Assembly (NCBI GenBank): GCA_900696535.1
Contig: CAADGM010000155.1
Coordinates: 1 to 60,762, forward strand
DNA: 60,762 nucleotides
Direction of reading: 5' to 3'
DNA from: an uncultured Planctomycetota bacterium
Lineage (GTDB): Bacteria > Planctomycetota > Phycisphaerae > UBA1845 > Fen-1342
Position numbers and translations under genes: made by a program. The notes beneath the pieces are model-generated. The model was not told the origin of the DNA and ran no database searches. It was given only the letters and a program-made list of their open reading frames with translations. Below are positions 8,036 through 17,200 of the stretch, piece by piece. Positions within the stretch are counted from its first letter, which is position 1, and each line of letters begins with the position of its first letter.

Positions 8036-10042
8036 ATGAGCCGCAACATCGAGAAGAGCCTGCGGGAGATTGACTTCGCCGCCCTCACCCGCGGGGCGTT
8101 CACCCCGTCGCCGGCCGCCTGGGAAGACCAGGTGCTGTACTTCCTGATGCTGGACCGCTTCTCCGACGGGAACGAGAGGGGCGGCTACGCCGACGCTTCG
8201 GGGCAGCCGGTCGGGACGGGCGACACGCCGCTCTACGGCCGGGACGACCCGGGACGCGTCGATTACGACAAGTGGCTCAGCGCCGGGGCCGGCTGGCAGG
8301 GCGGCACGATCAAAGGGCTCACGAGTAAGCTCGGTTACCTGCGTCGACTGGGCATTACCGCATTGTGGATCAGTCCCCCATTCCGCCAGGTTCCCTTCGA
8401 GCGCAGCTATCACGGCTACGGCGTGCAGAATTTCCTTGACATCGATCCGCACTTCGGCACGCGCGAGGAGTTCCGCGACTTGGTGCGCGCCGCCCACGAC
8501 CAGGGCATCTACGTCATTCTTGACGTGATCGCCCACCACACCGGCAACGTCTTCACGTACGACGCTGACCGCTATCCGACGCACGACGAGAGCGGGCGGT
8601 CGTACAACGACCCGCGCTGGGACGGCCGGCCCTACTCGGTGGCGGGCTTCAATGACCGCAACGGACAGCCGACCCTGCCATTCCCGGCATCGGGTCAGGT
8701 GTCCCCTGATGACACGGCTCGATTGGAGGCATCGTGGCCAGACGGCGCGGTCTGGCCGCGCGAGTTCCAGCACGGGGACCTGTTCGTCAGGAAGGGCCGG
8801 ATCAGCAACTGGGGCCACTACCCCGAGTACGCGGAAGGGGACATGGCCGATGGGCTCAAGACGCTGGACGTGCGGGTGCGCTGGGCCGGGCAATACCGCC
8901 GCCCATCCCAGGCGATGGCGTGGCTGTGCCTGGCCTACTCCTTCTGGATCGCTTACGCCGACGTCGATGGCTTCCGCATCGACGCGGCCAAGCACATGGA
9001 CGTCGACGCCCTCCGGTCGTTCTGTGACTGGATCCGCGAGTTCGCCCAGAGCATCGGCAAGGAGCGCTTCCTCCTGGTCGGGGAAGTGCCAGGTGGGCGC
9101 GAGCTGGCGTGGGAGATCGTCGGAAGAACCGGGCTCGACGCGGCCCTCGGGATCGACGACATCCCCGGAAAGCTGGAGCGGATGGTGACGGGTGAGGCTG
9201 ATCCGCTCGAGTACTTCTCGGCGTTCCGCAACTGGCGCCTGGATGAGCCCGATGGTGGGAAGCATCGTTGGTATCGCGACCAGGTCGTCACACTGGTGGA
9301 CGACCACGACCAGGTGCGAAAAGGCACGGCCAAGCGTCGCTTCTCCGGTGAGGACCAGTACCGCGACCTGGCGTTTAGCGTGATCGCCACGCAGTTGACC
9401 ACCGCCGGCGTCCCGTGCCTCTACTACGGGGCCGAACAGGGCTTCGACAGCGGCGGGCACATCAGTGATTGCGACGTCGTGCTCCGCGAGAACATGTTCG
9501 GCGGCCGATTCGGCGGGCTGTGTACACAGGGTCGGCATTTCTTCAATGAGCAGGGGGACCTTTACCGTGCCCTCGCTGCGCTCACGGCACTACGTAGACA
9601 GATGGTCACGCTCCGGCGCGGATCGCAGGTCTTGCACCGCATCTCCGGGGACGGGGTGAGCTTCGGTCATCCACGCCGCATTGGCCGCGAGCGCATGAGA
9701 TCACTCGTGTGCTGGTCGCGTCTCTTCCTGGACCAGGAGACGCTGGTCGTCATCAACACGGACGTGTCCGAGGCCGTCGCGGCCTGGTCCACGGTCGCCC
9801 CGCTGCTGCGGGTGGAGGGGGATCAGTTCCACCTGATCCTCTGGCATGCACCCAAGCCGGCGGCACCGCCCGCGGACAACTTGACGGTCGAACATCGAGC
9901 TGGGCTGCCCACTGTGAGGATCACGCTTCCCCCCGCGGGCTTCGCCATTTACCAGGCGTCGCCCTCGCTGCACCGCTTCGGTCCTAATCCGCCGCGGGAA
10001 CTCAAGCCGTGGGCGCCCGCCGCGTGGCTTGGTGGGATGTAG
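8036..10042 (+). CDS. GH13 alpha-amylase-family glycosidase
   Basis: This 668-residue cytoplasmic enzyme has the GH13 conserved regions in order: region I DVIAHHTGN, region II GFRIDAAKHM with nucleophile Asp about 316, region III VGEVPG with acid/base Glu about 350, and region IV LVDDHDQV with Asp about 425. The catalytic triad is complete, and a beta-sandwich-like C-terminal domain follows. No signal peptide is present, so it acts on intracellular alpha-glucans or trehalose-type substrates; the specificity cannot be told. ATG 8036 with AAAGGA upstream is chosen over GTG 7967. A sugar-metabolic gene among signalling genes suggests a storage-glucan or stress-sugar role. Confidence 0.9.
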   Translation: MSRNIEKSLREIDFAALTRGAFTPSPAAWEDQVLYFLMLDRFSDGNERGGYADASGQPVGTGDTPLYGRDDPGRVDYDKWLSAGAGWQGGTIKGLTSKLGYLRRLGITALWISPPFRQVPFERSYHGYGVQNFLDIDPHFGTREEFRDLVRAAHDQGIYVILDVIAHHTGNVFTYDADRYPTHDESGRSYNDPRWDGRPYSVAGFNDRNGQPTLPFPASGQVSPDDTARLEASWPDGAVWPREFQHGDLFVRKGRISNWGHYPEYAEGDMADGLKTLDVRVRWAGQYRRPSQAMAWLCLAYSFWIAYADVDGFRIDAAKHMDVDALRSFCDWIREFAQSIGKERFLLVGEVPGGRELAWEIVGRTGLDAALGIDDIPGKLERMVTGEADPLEYFSAFRNWRLDEPDGGKHRWYRDQVVTLVDDHDQVRKGTAKRRFSGEDQYRDLAFSVIATQLTTAGVPCLYYGAEQGFDSGGHISDCDVVLRENMFGGRFGGLCTQGRHFFNEQGDLYRALAALTALRRQMVTLRRGSQVLHRISGDGVSFGHPRRIGRERMRSLVCWSRLFLDQETLVVINTDVSEAVAAWSTVAPLLRVEGDQFHLILWHAPKPAAPPADNLTVEHRAGLPTVRITLPPAGFAIYQASPSLHRFGPNPPRELKPWAPAAWLGGM

Positions 10043-10108
10043 CCAAGCGCGACCGGAGGGCGGGGGCTGAGCGACAACGTGCGCGCGAGTGCACATCGCG
10101 ACCCTCCC

Positions 10109-10162
10109 CCAACCCCTCCCTGGAAGGCGGGTCGGAGCACCGTCTCCAAGAGGAGGGGTTGG
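10109..10162 (+). terminator. Long-loop hairpin after the glycosidase gene
   Basis: CCAACCCCTCC (10109-10119) pairs perfectly with GGAGGGGTTGG (10152-10162); the 32-base loop can form a smaller GGAG/CTCC hairpin. It may be a terminator or a dispersed intergenic repeat. No U-tract is seen. Confidence 0.4.
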
Positions 10163-10385
10163 AACAACCGTCTCCCTCTCACGAGGAACTGAAGAGGGGG
10201 CGAGGTGTTTGGCGTCAGAACGGCATCGCGCGGCACTGGCCCCCTCATGACCTAGCGCTCCAAGTCCCTTTGCCAAGCCGCACGAAATCGAACCAGTCGA
10301 ACCCGCCGTCCTGCCGCCACTCGGCGGCAGAGCAGGGCGCGCTGAGGTCGACGAGACGCGGTTTCGGGACCTGCCCGCCCGCGTC

Positions 10386-10424
10386 GCGCCAACCCGCCGG
10401 CGCCGGCGCCGGGGCGTTGGCGCC
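10386..10424. repeat. 39-nt GC-rich dyad, copy 2
   Basis: This copy is 33/39 identical to 3682-3720. Two base pairs flanking the inner stem are better paired here (C-G where copy 1 has T-A, and C-G where copy 1 has the mismatch C-A), so the structure is preserved or improved despite sequence change. Confidence 0.6.
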
Positions 10425-10644
10425 CGCCCATTGACATACCTCGCGGGGACTCATCGCGACAGATTCGCAACTCCCTTCTCCTGCTCATCTTAGAAGCGAG
10501 TGGCCGGAATGCCCCGTTCTGGAACGGCCCTTGCCCGAGAGAGGGACGGAGAAAAACCGAACGAACGGCCACCCGATCGCTGGCGAGCGATGGACGCAAG
10601 CCGGCGGCCTGTGGCCTCAGGATCATCAACCAAAGGCGCGCGAA

Positions 10645-10920
10645 ATGCTGCGAATCACGGCGAACGACAATCCGAGAGTCATCACCTTCCGGCTCGAGGG
10701 GCGACTCGAAGGGCCGTGGGGCCACGAACTGGAGCAGTGCTGGCGCAGCCTGATGGACGGCGCGAGTCAGCCGGCCATCTACGTCGACCTCACGGGCGTG
10801 ACGTACGTGGACGCTGCGGGGAAGGCGCGGTTGGCAGAGATGTACGAGCAAGGTGCCCAGTTCATCGCCGGCGACTGCTTAACCAAGGCCATCGTGGCCG
10901 AGATCGTCGGTGATGAGTAA
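10645..10920 (+). CDS. STAS-domain protein without phospho-serine
   Basis: This is a 91-residue single STAS domain, the fold of anti-sigma-factor antagonists. The loop that normally carries the phosphorylated Ser reads VDAAG (residues 55-59), so an Ala stands in its place and the classic partner-switch phosphorylation is impossible. It could act as a constitutive binding partner or as a scaffold. ATG 10645 starts the conserved fold; the ribosome-binding site is weak. It is followed within 35 bases by DUF2934 and then by CBS and SpoIIE-phosphatase genes, a context of partner-switching signalling, yet no anti-sigma kinase is present. Confidence 0.75.
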   Translation: MLRITANDNPRVITFRLEGRLEGPWGHELEQCWRSLMDGASQPAIYVDLTGVTYVDAAGKARLAEMYEQGAQFIAGDCLTKAIVAEIVGDE

Positions 10921-10952
10921 CGATCAGTTCAGTATGCGGTAGGAGGCTGGTC

Positions 10953-11189
10953 ATGACGTTGCGACACGGCAATCGAGTACGTAAGAACGGCGGGGAGCAG
11001 GTGGTGCGCGACTTGCAGCGCGCCGACGCGGTCGAGACAGGAAACAGCGGCCCAACCGAGGACGAGATCCGGCGGCGCGCCCACGAGATCTACTTGAGCC
11101 GACACGGGGCCCCGGGGAGTGCGGAGGTGGACTGGCTGCAGGCGGAAATGGAGCTGCGCTGCCGAGCGGCACAGACACGCCCCGACTGA
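10953..11189 (+). CDS. DUF2934 family protein
   Basis: This 78-residue protein has the DUF2934 core EDEIRRRAHEIYLSRHGAPG followed by a DWLQAEMEL helix (about 36-69). It is a small helical domain, widespread in proteobacteria and planctomycetes, of unknown function and often found with stress genes. The start is secure: AGGAGG (10941-10946) is 6 bases before ATG 10953. It lies between the STAS and CBS genes. Confidence 0.8.
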   Translation: MTLRHGNRVRKNGGEQVVRDLQRADAVETGNSGPTEDEIRRRAHEIYLSRHGAPGSAEVDWLQAEMELRCRAAQTRPD

Positions 11190-11264
11190 TCCATTGACTT
11201 CGTTCGATCCCGAGATCGGGGCATGGGCGCCCCACACAGTCGAGTGCAGAGTCCTGGAGTACAC

Positions 11265-11936
11265 ATGTTGGTTCGCAATCACATGACGCGCGACCCCATC
11301 TGCATGGATCCGTCCGCTCCAGTGCGGGACATTTTGCGGGCCATGGCGTTGCGCAAGGTCCATCACATGCCCATCGCGGACGACCGTCGACACGCTCTCG
11401 GCATCATCAGCGCCACGGACCTTTGCCGTGCGGCCGGCGTGTACGAGTCCGATCTTGCTGAGCGGCGCGCCGATGAAGTCATGTCGCGCCCGCGCAGCAT
11501 CGCGATGGACGCACCGCTGCGGTGGGCCTTGGACCAGCTCTGCGAGCACGGCGCCGACGCGCTGCTGGTTGTGGATCGCGGGATCCTCATCGGAACGCTG
11601 ACGCGCGCCGACGTGCTCCGGGCCCTCCGAAGCGCGCTGGCATTCGATCAGGAGGGTAGCTGCCTCGAGGTGTCTCTGGACGACCCCGACGACCTCTTCG
11701 TGGTCTTCCAGGTTCTGCAAGAGCAGAAGGCGGAGGTTCGAAGTGCGGTGATCGGCGCTGTGCGGGAGGACGGCGGTGGAGCGGTCCTTGGACTGCGAGT
11801 CGGAGTCCGCGATCCACGACCTCTCGAGCGGGCGCTCACCGAAGCCGCGCTGACGCTGCTCGTCCCGCAGGAGGCGCTTGCGCTCCGCGGCGCGCCGCCT
11901 CTCGAGCGCGAGCCCGAACCCCAGCGAGAGTCGTGA
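11265..11936 (+). CDS. Tandem CBS domains plus ACT-like domain (AcuB-like)
   Basis: This 223-residue protein has two CBS motifs: the first begins LVRNHMTRDPICMDPSAPVR and the second VMSRPRSIAMDAPLRWALDQ. A C-terminal ACT-like fold follows (about 128-200, SLDDPDDLFVVFQVLQEQ). CBS pairs bind adenine nucleotides, and the CBS-CBS-ACT layout is that of AcuB-type proteins, so it is a likely energy or ligand sensor. GGAG just upstream supports ATG 11265 rather than 11223. It precedes a SpoIIE-type phosphatase by 44 bases, suggesting one transcript. Confidence 0.82.
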   Translation: MLVRNHMTRDPICMDPSAPVRDILRAMALRKVHHMPIADDRRHALGIISATDLCRAAGVYESDLAERRADEVMSRPRSIAMDAPLRWALDQLCEHGADALLVVDRGILIGTLTRADVLRALRSALAFDQEGSCLEVSLDDPDDLFVVFQVLQEQKAEVRSAVIGAVREDGGGAVLGLRVGVRDPRPLERALTEAALTLLVPQEALALRGAPPLEREPEPQRES

Positions 11937-11980
11937 TGGCGGCTCCTCAGTTTCTTGCAACTGCGCCGAAGGGATGAGTC

Positions 11981-12937
11981 ATGAGCGAACGACGCCCGAT
12001 CGAGAATGAAGACGACGGACAAGGCCGGCTGCCCGACGGTGCCGCCGCCTCTCCTGCGAGCGCCTCGTCCCGCGACGCCGCTTGCCCGCTCTGCGGCCCG
12101 ACGCCGGGGCTTGCGGAGCTCGCCGAACGCGTCCGGGAGCTGCACGAGGAGCTGCGAACGGCGCGCAAGCAAATTGCCAGTTACCGCAACACCCTCGTGG
12201 CGATTCAGCGCTCGATTCTCCCGCAACAACTGCCTTGCGTTCCCGGTCTCGACCTGGCGGTGCACTTCGCCGACACCGAGGGTGTGGGCGGGGACTTCTA
12301 TGACGTGCATCCCGTCGGACCGGACCGCTGGGTGATTCTCATCGCCGACGTGGCGGGCCACGACCTCGCCGCAGCGGCCATTCTGGCCCTCGTGCATGCG
12401 CTCGGCAGCGCCGTACAGGGGCACGATGCCGAGACCGCCCCGGGCAAGGCCCTGGCGCTCGTCAACCAGCAACTGGTGACACGCTACCTGGCCAACACGA
12501 GCCAGTTCGTCACGGTGTTCGCAGGTCTGTACTGCGCACGGTCTCGGACGTTGACCTATGCGGCGGCGGGACATCCTCCGCCGCGGCTGGTTCGCGGCAG
12601 CGAGGTCCGGCGGCTGGGCGACGTCTCCGGGCTGCCGCTGGGCATCAGCAAAGTGACCGAATATCCCGAGCAGGTCGTGCAGCTCCTGCCGGGTGACCGC
12701 CTGGTGCTCTTCACCGACGGCATCACCGAAAGCAGGGGGACCGCGCGCGACCTCTTTGGTGACCAGCGTCTCGACGCCGTCCTGCGAGCCCCCGCGGACT
12801 CAGCCGCGGCGCTCCTTGAGCGTGTCATCGGCTCCGTTCAGGCGTTCCGAGTGGGGCAGCCGGCGGACGATGACGAAACGTGCCTCGTCGCGGTGGTGAA
12901 GGCCGATCCCGCCGCTTCTCCTGACTCCCGAAAGTGA
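11981..12937 (+). CDS. SpoIIE-type PP2C serine phosphatase
   Basis: This 318-residue protein has an N-terminal region with one CPLC pair and a short coiled coil (LAERVRELHEELRTARKQIA, about 46-65), then a SpoIIE/RsbU phosphatase domain. Metal-binding motifs are present: VGGDFYD, ADVAGHDLAAA, AAGHPPP, FTDGITES and DDETCLVAV. Such enzymes dephosphorylate STAS proteins. The only STAS protein nearby lacks the serine, so the target must be elsewhere or the pair works differently. GGGATG just before ATG 11981 offers a weak ribosome-binding site. It is a cytoplasmic protein. Confidence 0.88.
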   Translation: MSERRPIENEDDGQGRLPDGAAASPASASSRDAACPLCGPTPGLAELAERVRELHEELRTARKQIASYRNTLVAIQRSILPQQLPCVPGLDLAVHFADTEGVGGDFYDVHPVGPDRWVILIADVAGHDLAAAAILALVHALGSAVQGHDAETAPGKALALVNQQLVTRYLANTSQFVTVFAGLYCARSRTLTYAAAGHPPPRLVRGSEVRRLGDVSGLPLGISKVTEYPEQVVQLLPGDRLVLFTDGITESRGTARDLFGDQRLDAVLRAPADSAAALLERVIGSVQAFRVGQPADDDETCLVAVVKADPAASPDSRK

Positions 12938-12946
12938 GGAAAGTCG

Positions 12947-14200
12947 ATGTGCATTACCAGTCCATCAGGGCGTCGGGCGCAAGCGCACTTCGCCGTGCGC
13001 CGCAGTCTGCTCATCACAGCTCTCGCCGGCCTGGCCTGGCCCGTGGGCTGCCGTCACGAGGCGGAGGATGCTGCTCCACCCGAGCCGCCAACTGTCAGCG
13101 TCGCGCGGCCTGTTGAGCGCGTGATCACCGACTACGCGGAGTTCACCGCTCGCGTTGCCGCGGTCGAGTCCACCGAGGTCCGAGCGCGCGTCAGCGGTCA
13201 GATCGTAGCGGTGCCGTTCCAGTCGGGCGCTTTCGTCCAGAAGGGGGACGTCCTGGTGGAGATCGACGTGCGCCCGTTCCAGGCCGAGTTGGAGGCCCGC
13301 ATCGCCGAGGACGCGCGTGCGGCGGCCAATCTCAGCCTGGCGCAGATCGAATTCAACCGCATCGAGGGCATCCCCGTGGGGGCTCGCACGGTCTTCGAGT
13401 ACGACACGGCGTCCGCCCGTCTTCAGGAAGCACGGGCCGCCAGGGCGGCCGCCGCGGCCGCGGTCGAGTTGGCGCGGCTGAATGTGGAGTGGTGTCGCGT
13501 CGTCGCGCCGATCTCGGGGCGGATCAGCTACAGGCACGTCACGACAGGGAATCTCGTCACGGGAGGAACGGGCAGCGGCACGCTCCTGACCACCATCGTC
13601 TCAGTGGATCCGATCTACGCCAACTTTGACGTGGATGAGCGCACCGTTCAGCGTGTCAAGCAACTGGTCCGCGAAAGCAAGATCGCGTCGAATGAGGAAG
13701 CGGAAGTCCCTGTGTGGTTGGGCCTGGCGACTGAGAACGGTTTTCCTCATCGCGGCACGGTCAACTTCGTGGACAACCAGGTCAATCCCCGGACCGGCAC
13801 GCTCCGGGTGCGCGGGGAGTTTCCGAACGCGGACGGCGCGCTGTGGCCGGGCTACTTCGCCCGCGTCAGGGTGCCGGGGTCCGGGCCGCACGAAGCCCTG
13901 CTGATCTCCGAGCGTGCGCTCGGCACCGACCAGGGGCAGAAGATCGTCTTCGTGGTCGGAGCGGACAACACGGTCGCGGTCCGCCCGGTACAGCTCGGCG
14001 CGCTTCACGACGGCCTGCGCGAGATCACGGGCGGGCTCAGGCCCGGTGACCAGGTAGTGGTCAATGGCCTCTTGCAGGTGCGCCCGGGCCAGTCCGTGGC
14101 ACCGCAGCTCATCGAGATGCCGGTCTCCGCCAGCAGCAGTGCAGCCACGCGGTCGACGAGCGTCGTGTCCGACCCCCAAACGGCCAGCTCAAAGGACTAG
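12947..14200 (+). CDS. RND efflux periplasmic adaptor (lipoprotein)
   Basis: This 417-residue HlyD/AcrA-family membrane-fusion protein has an N-terminal signal with a lipobox-like PVGC (Cys about 35). A lipoyl/barrel-sandwich half motif follows (VRARVSGQIVAVPFQSGAFV, GDVLVEIDVRPF), then a helical hairpin, the second lipoyl half (VVAPISGRISYRHV) and a beta-barrel with a membrane-proximal domain ending near VVVNGLLQVRPGQSV. It should link the inner-membrane pump 14204-17644 to an outer-membrane channel. It begins 9 bases after the phosphatase stop and ends 3 bases before the pump, so the three genes are probably co-transcribed. Confidence 0.9.
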   Translation: MCITSPSGRRAQAHFAVRRSLLITALAGLAWPVGCRHEAEDAAPPEPPTVSVARPVERVITDYAEFTARVAAVESTEVRARVSGQIVAVPFQSGAFVQKGDVLVEIDVRPFQAELEARIAEDARAAANLSLAQIEFNRIEGIPVGARTVFEYDTASARLQEARAARAAAAAAVELARLNVEWCRVVAPISGRISYRHVTTGNLVTGGTGSGTLLTTIVSVDPIYANFDVDERTVQRVKQLVRESKIASNEEAEVPVWLGLATENGFPHRGTVNFVDNQVNPRTGTLRVRGEFPNADGALWPGYFARVRVPGSGPHEALLISERALGTDQGQKIVFVVGADNTVAVRPVQLGALHDGLREITGGLRPGDQVVVNGLLQVRPGQSVAPQLIEMPVSASSSAATRSTSVVSDPQTASSKD

Positions 14201-14203
14201 ATC

Positions 14204-17200
14204 ATGCTCGCGCGTTTCTTCATCAGCCGGCCGGTCCTGGCCTGCGTCGTCTCGATCGTGATCGTCCTGCTCGGGGCCATCGCGGCGGGGCTGCTACCCG
14301 TCGCGGAGTACCCCGATGTCACGCCGCCGATGATCCGCGTCGCCGCGTACTACCCCGGGGCCAACGCCCAGGTGGTGGCCGACACGGTGGGCGCACCAAT
14401 CGAGCAGCAGGTGAACGGCGTCGAGCGGATGATGTACATGTCGTCGCAAAGCAACAACGACGGCTCGTACACGCTGGACGTGACGTTCGAGATCGGCACC
14501 GACATCAACGTGGCCCAGGTGCTGGTGCAGAACCGCGTCGCCATCGCCCAGCCGTCGCTGCCCGAGGTGGTCAAGAGCATCGGCGTGACCACCAAGAAGC
14601 AGGCCGCGGACATTCTGCTGGCAATCAGCCTGTACTCGGAGGATAACCCGGAATCCGGTCAACCGTACTACGACCAGCTCTACCTGAGCAACTACTCCAC
14701 GATTCAGCTCAAGGACGCGATCGCGCGCATCGAGGGCGTCGGCGACGCGTTCGTCATGGGCCAGCAGGACTACAGCATGCGCGTCTGGCTCGACCCCGAC
14801 CAGCTCCAGGCGCGCGGCATGACCGTCGGCGACGTGGTCCGCGTGCTGCGCGAGCAGAACGTGCAGGTGGCCGCGGGACGCATCGGCCAGCCGCCCGTGC
14901 CCGCCGGCCAGGACTTCCAGTTCACGCTCAGTACGCTCGGCCGCCTGCTCGAGCCGGAACAGTTCGCCGACATCATCCTCAAGACCGACTCCAGCGGCGA
15001 GATTACCTACCTCCGTGACGTCGGCCGCACCGAGCTGGGCGCCCGGAGCCAGGACCTGATCGCGCGGCTGGACCGGCGACCGTCTTCGGGCCTGGCCGTG
15101 TACCTGTTACCGGGCTCGAACGCGTTGGACACCGCGGACCGCATCAAGGCCACGATGCGAGAGCTGGAGACGCGCTTCCCGGCCGGCCTGAAGTACGCCA
15201 TCGTGTACGACACGACGCCGTTCGTGCGCGAATCGGTCAATCAGGTCGTCCACACGCTGATCGAGGCCATCATCCTCGTGACGGTGGTCGTGCTGGTGTT
15301 CCTCCAGGACTGGAAGTCGGTCCTGCTGCCCATGATCGGCGTGGTCGTGTCGCTGATCGGGACCTTCGCCGTCATGAGCCTGATGGGCTTCACGCTGAAC
15401 AACCTGACCTTGTTCGGCCTCGTACTCGCCATCGGCATCGTCGTGGATGACGCCATCGTCGTCCTGGAGAACATCGAACGACACCTCGACATGGGCAAGC
15501 CCGCCCGCGAGGCCACGATCGACGCGATGAAGGAAATCACCGGACCGATTGTGGCGATCACGCTCGTGCTCAGCTCCGTCCTGCTGCCCAGCGCGTTTCT
15601 CAGTGGGCTGGTCGGGCAGTTCTTCCGGCAGTTCGCGGTCACCATCTCGGTTTCGATGATCATCTCGGCGATCAACGCCATGACGATGACGCCGGCGCTG
15701 GCCGTGCTGTTCTTCCGCAACCGCAAGCCGGGCCATCACGGGAACGCGGGCAAGGAGGCCCTGCCATGGTGGAGCTTCGGCCTGTTTGGCGGGTTGGCGT
15801 CGATGTGGCTACTGGCGCCGATCCTCGGCCCGTGGCTGGGGTTGCCAACGGGCGGGCACGGCGGCGAGGCGGCGCCCGGTGGCCTGGGTGCGAGCCTGCG
15901 ATCCCTGGGTGCGCAGGCGCTGCTCGTCCTTCCCGGTGCGATCGCGGGGGGCCTGCTCGGCCGACTCCTGATCCGCCCCGTCAACTGGGTGCTGGGCGGT
16001 CTCTTCCGTGGTTTCAACTGGGTCTTCGAGCGTGCGACGCGGGTCTACGGGACGACCGTTGGCTGGTGCCTCCGTCTCAGCGCCGCCGTGCTCCTGATCT
16101 ACGTCGGGATGATCGGTCTGACTGGCTTCGGCTTCAGCCGCATCCCCGTCGGGTTCATCCCCATGCAGGACAAGGGATACCTGGTGACCAACATCGTCCT
16201 GCCTGACTCGGCCTCGCTGGAGCGCACGCTTGCCGCCACCGACACGGTCGAGCGGATCGCGCTGGAGACGCCGGGCGTCGCACACACGCTGGCCCTGCCG
16301 GGCATGTCGTACGTCCTGAACGCCAACAGCTCCAACTACAGCAACGTCTTCATCATCCTCAAGCCGTTCCACGAGCGCCACGACCACGCGCTGGGTGCCG
16401 AGACCGTAGCGGCCCGGATCCGCGCGCGCGTGGCGCGCGAGGTGCCGGAGGCGCAGGTACTGGTCTTCGGGGCGCCGCCTATCTCGGGCCTGGCGAGGTC
16501 CGCCGGCTTCAAGATGATGCTGGAGGGTATCGGTGACGTGGACTTCGACGAGTTGCAGACCCGCGCCGACGAACTGGCCGACAAGGGCAACCAGCAGCCC
16601 GGCCTGGTCGGGCTTTTCAACAGCTTCCGCGCCAGCACGCCGCAGCTCTACGTCGACATCGACCGCGAGAAAGTGAAGTCGATGGGCGTGCCGCTCACCG
16701 ACGTGTTCGACGCGCTCCAGGCCTACCTCGGCAGCTACTACGTCAACGACTTCAACCGCTTCGGCCGCACCTGGCAGGTCAACGTGCAAGCCGACGCCCC
16801 GTTCCGCACCGATGCCGAGACCATCCGGCAGCTCAAGGTTCGTAACGCCGATGGCGACATGGTGCCCCTGGGCGGGCTGGCCGAGGTGCGCGATTCCGCC
16901 GGGCCGGTCCAGGTCACGCGCTACAACATGTTCCCGGCCGCCGCGATCACCGGAACGCCGCTGCCCGGGACCAGCATGGGCGACGCGCTGACGATGATGG
17001 AGCGGCTCGCCCGCGACCTGCCGCGCAACATGGCCACCGAGTGGACCGAAGTGAGCTACCTCCAGAAGGAGGCCAGTAAGCTCGACCAGTTCCGTGACCT
17101 GCAGAAGAATCCCTTCAGCGCGTTTGCGCTGGGCGTGATCCTCGTCTACTTCGTGCTCGCCGGGCTGTACGAGGGGTGGTCGTTGCCGTGGGCGGTGATT

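Larger units (their letters stand above)
10043..10644. other. 600-base spacer with two structured repeats
   Basis: No gene is recognised. The spacer contains an 11-bp inverted repeat (10109-10119 with 10152-10162) about 65 bases after the glycosidase stop, copy 2 of the 39-nt dyad (10386-10424), and the leader of the STAS gene. A TTGACA at 10431-10436 has no good -10 partner. Confidence 0.5.

Noticed and set aside
3496-10644. Sigma-54 (-24/-12) promoters for the island activator
   Set aside because: Several TGGC-containing stretches were examined, but none had the GG-N10-GC spacing with a good TTGC half.
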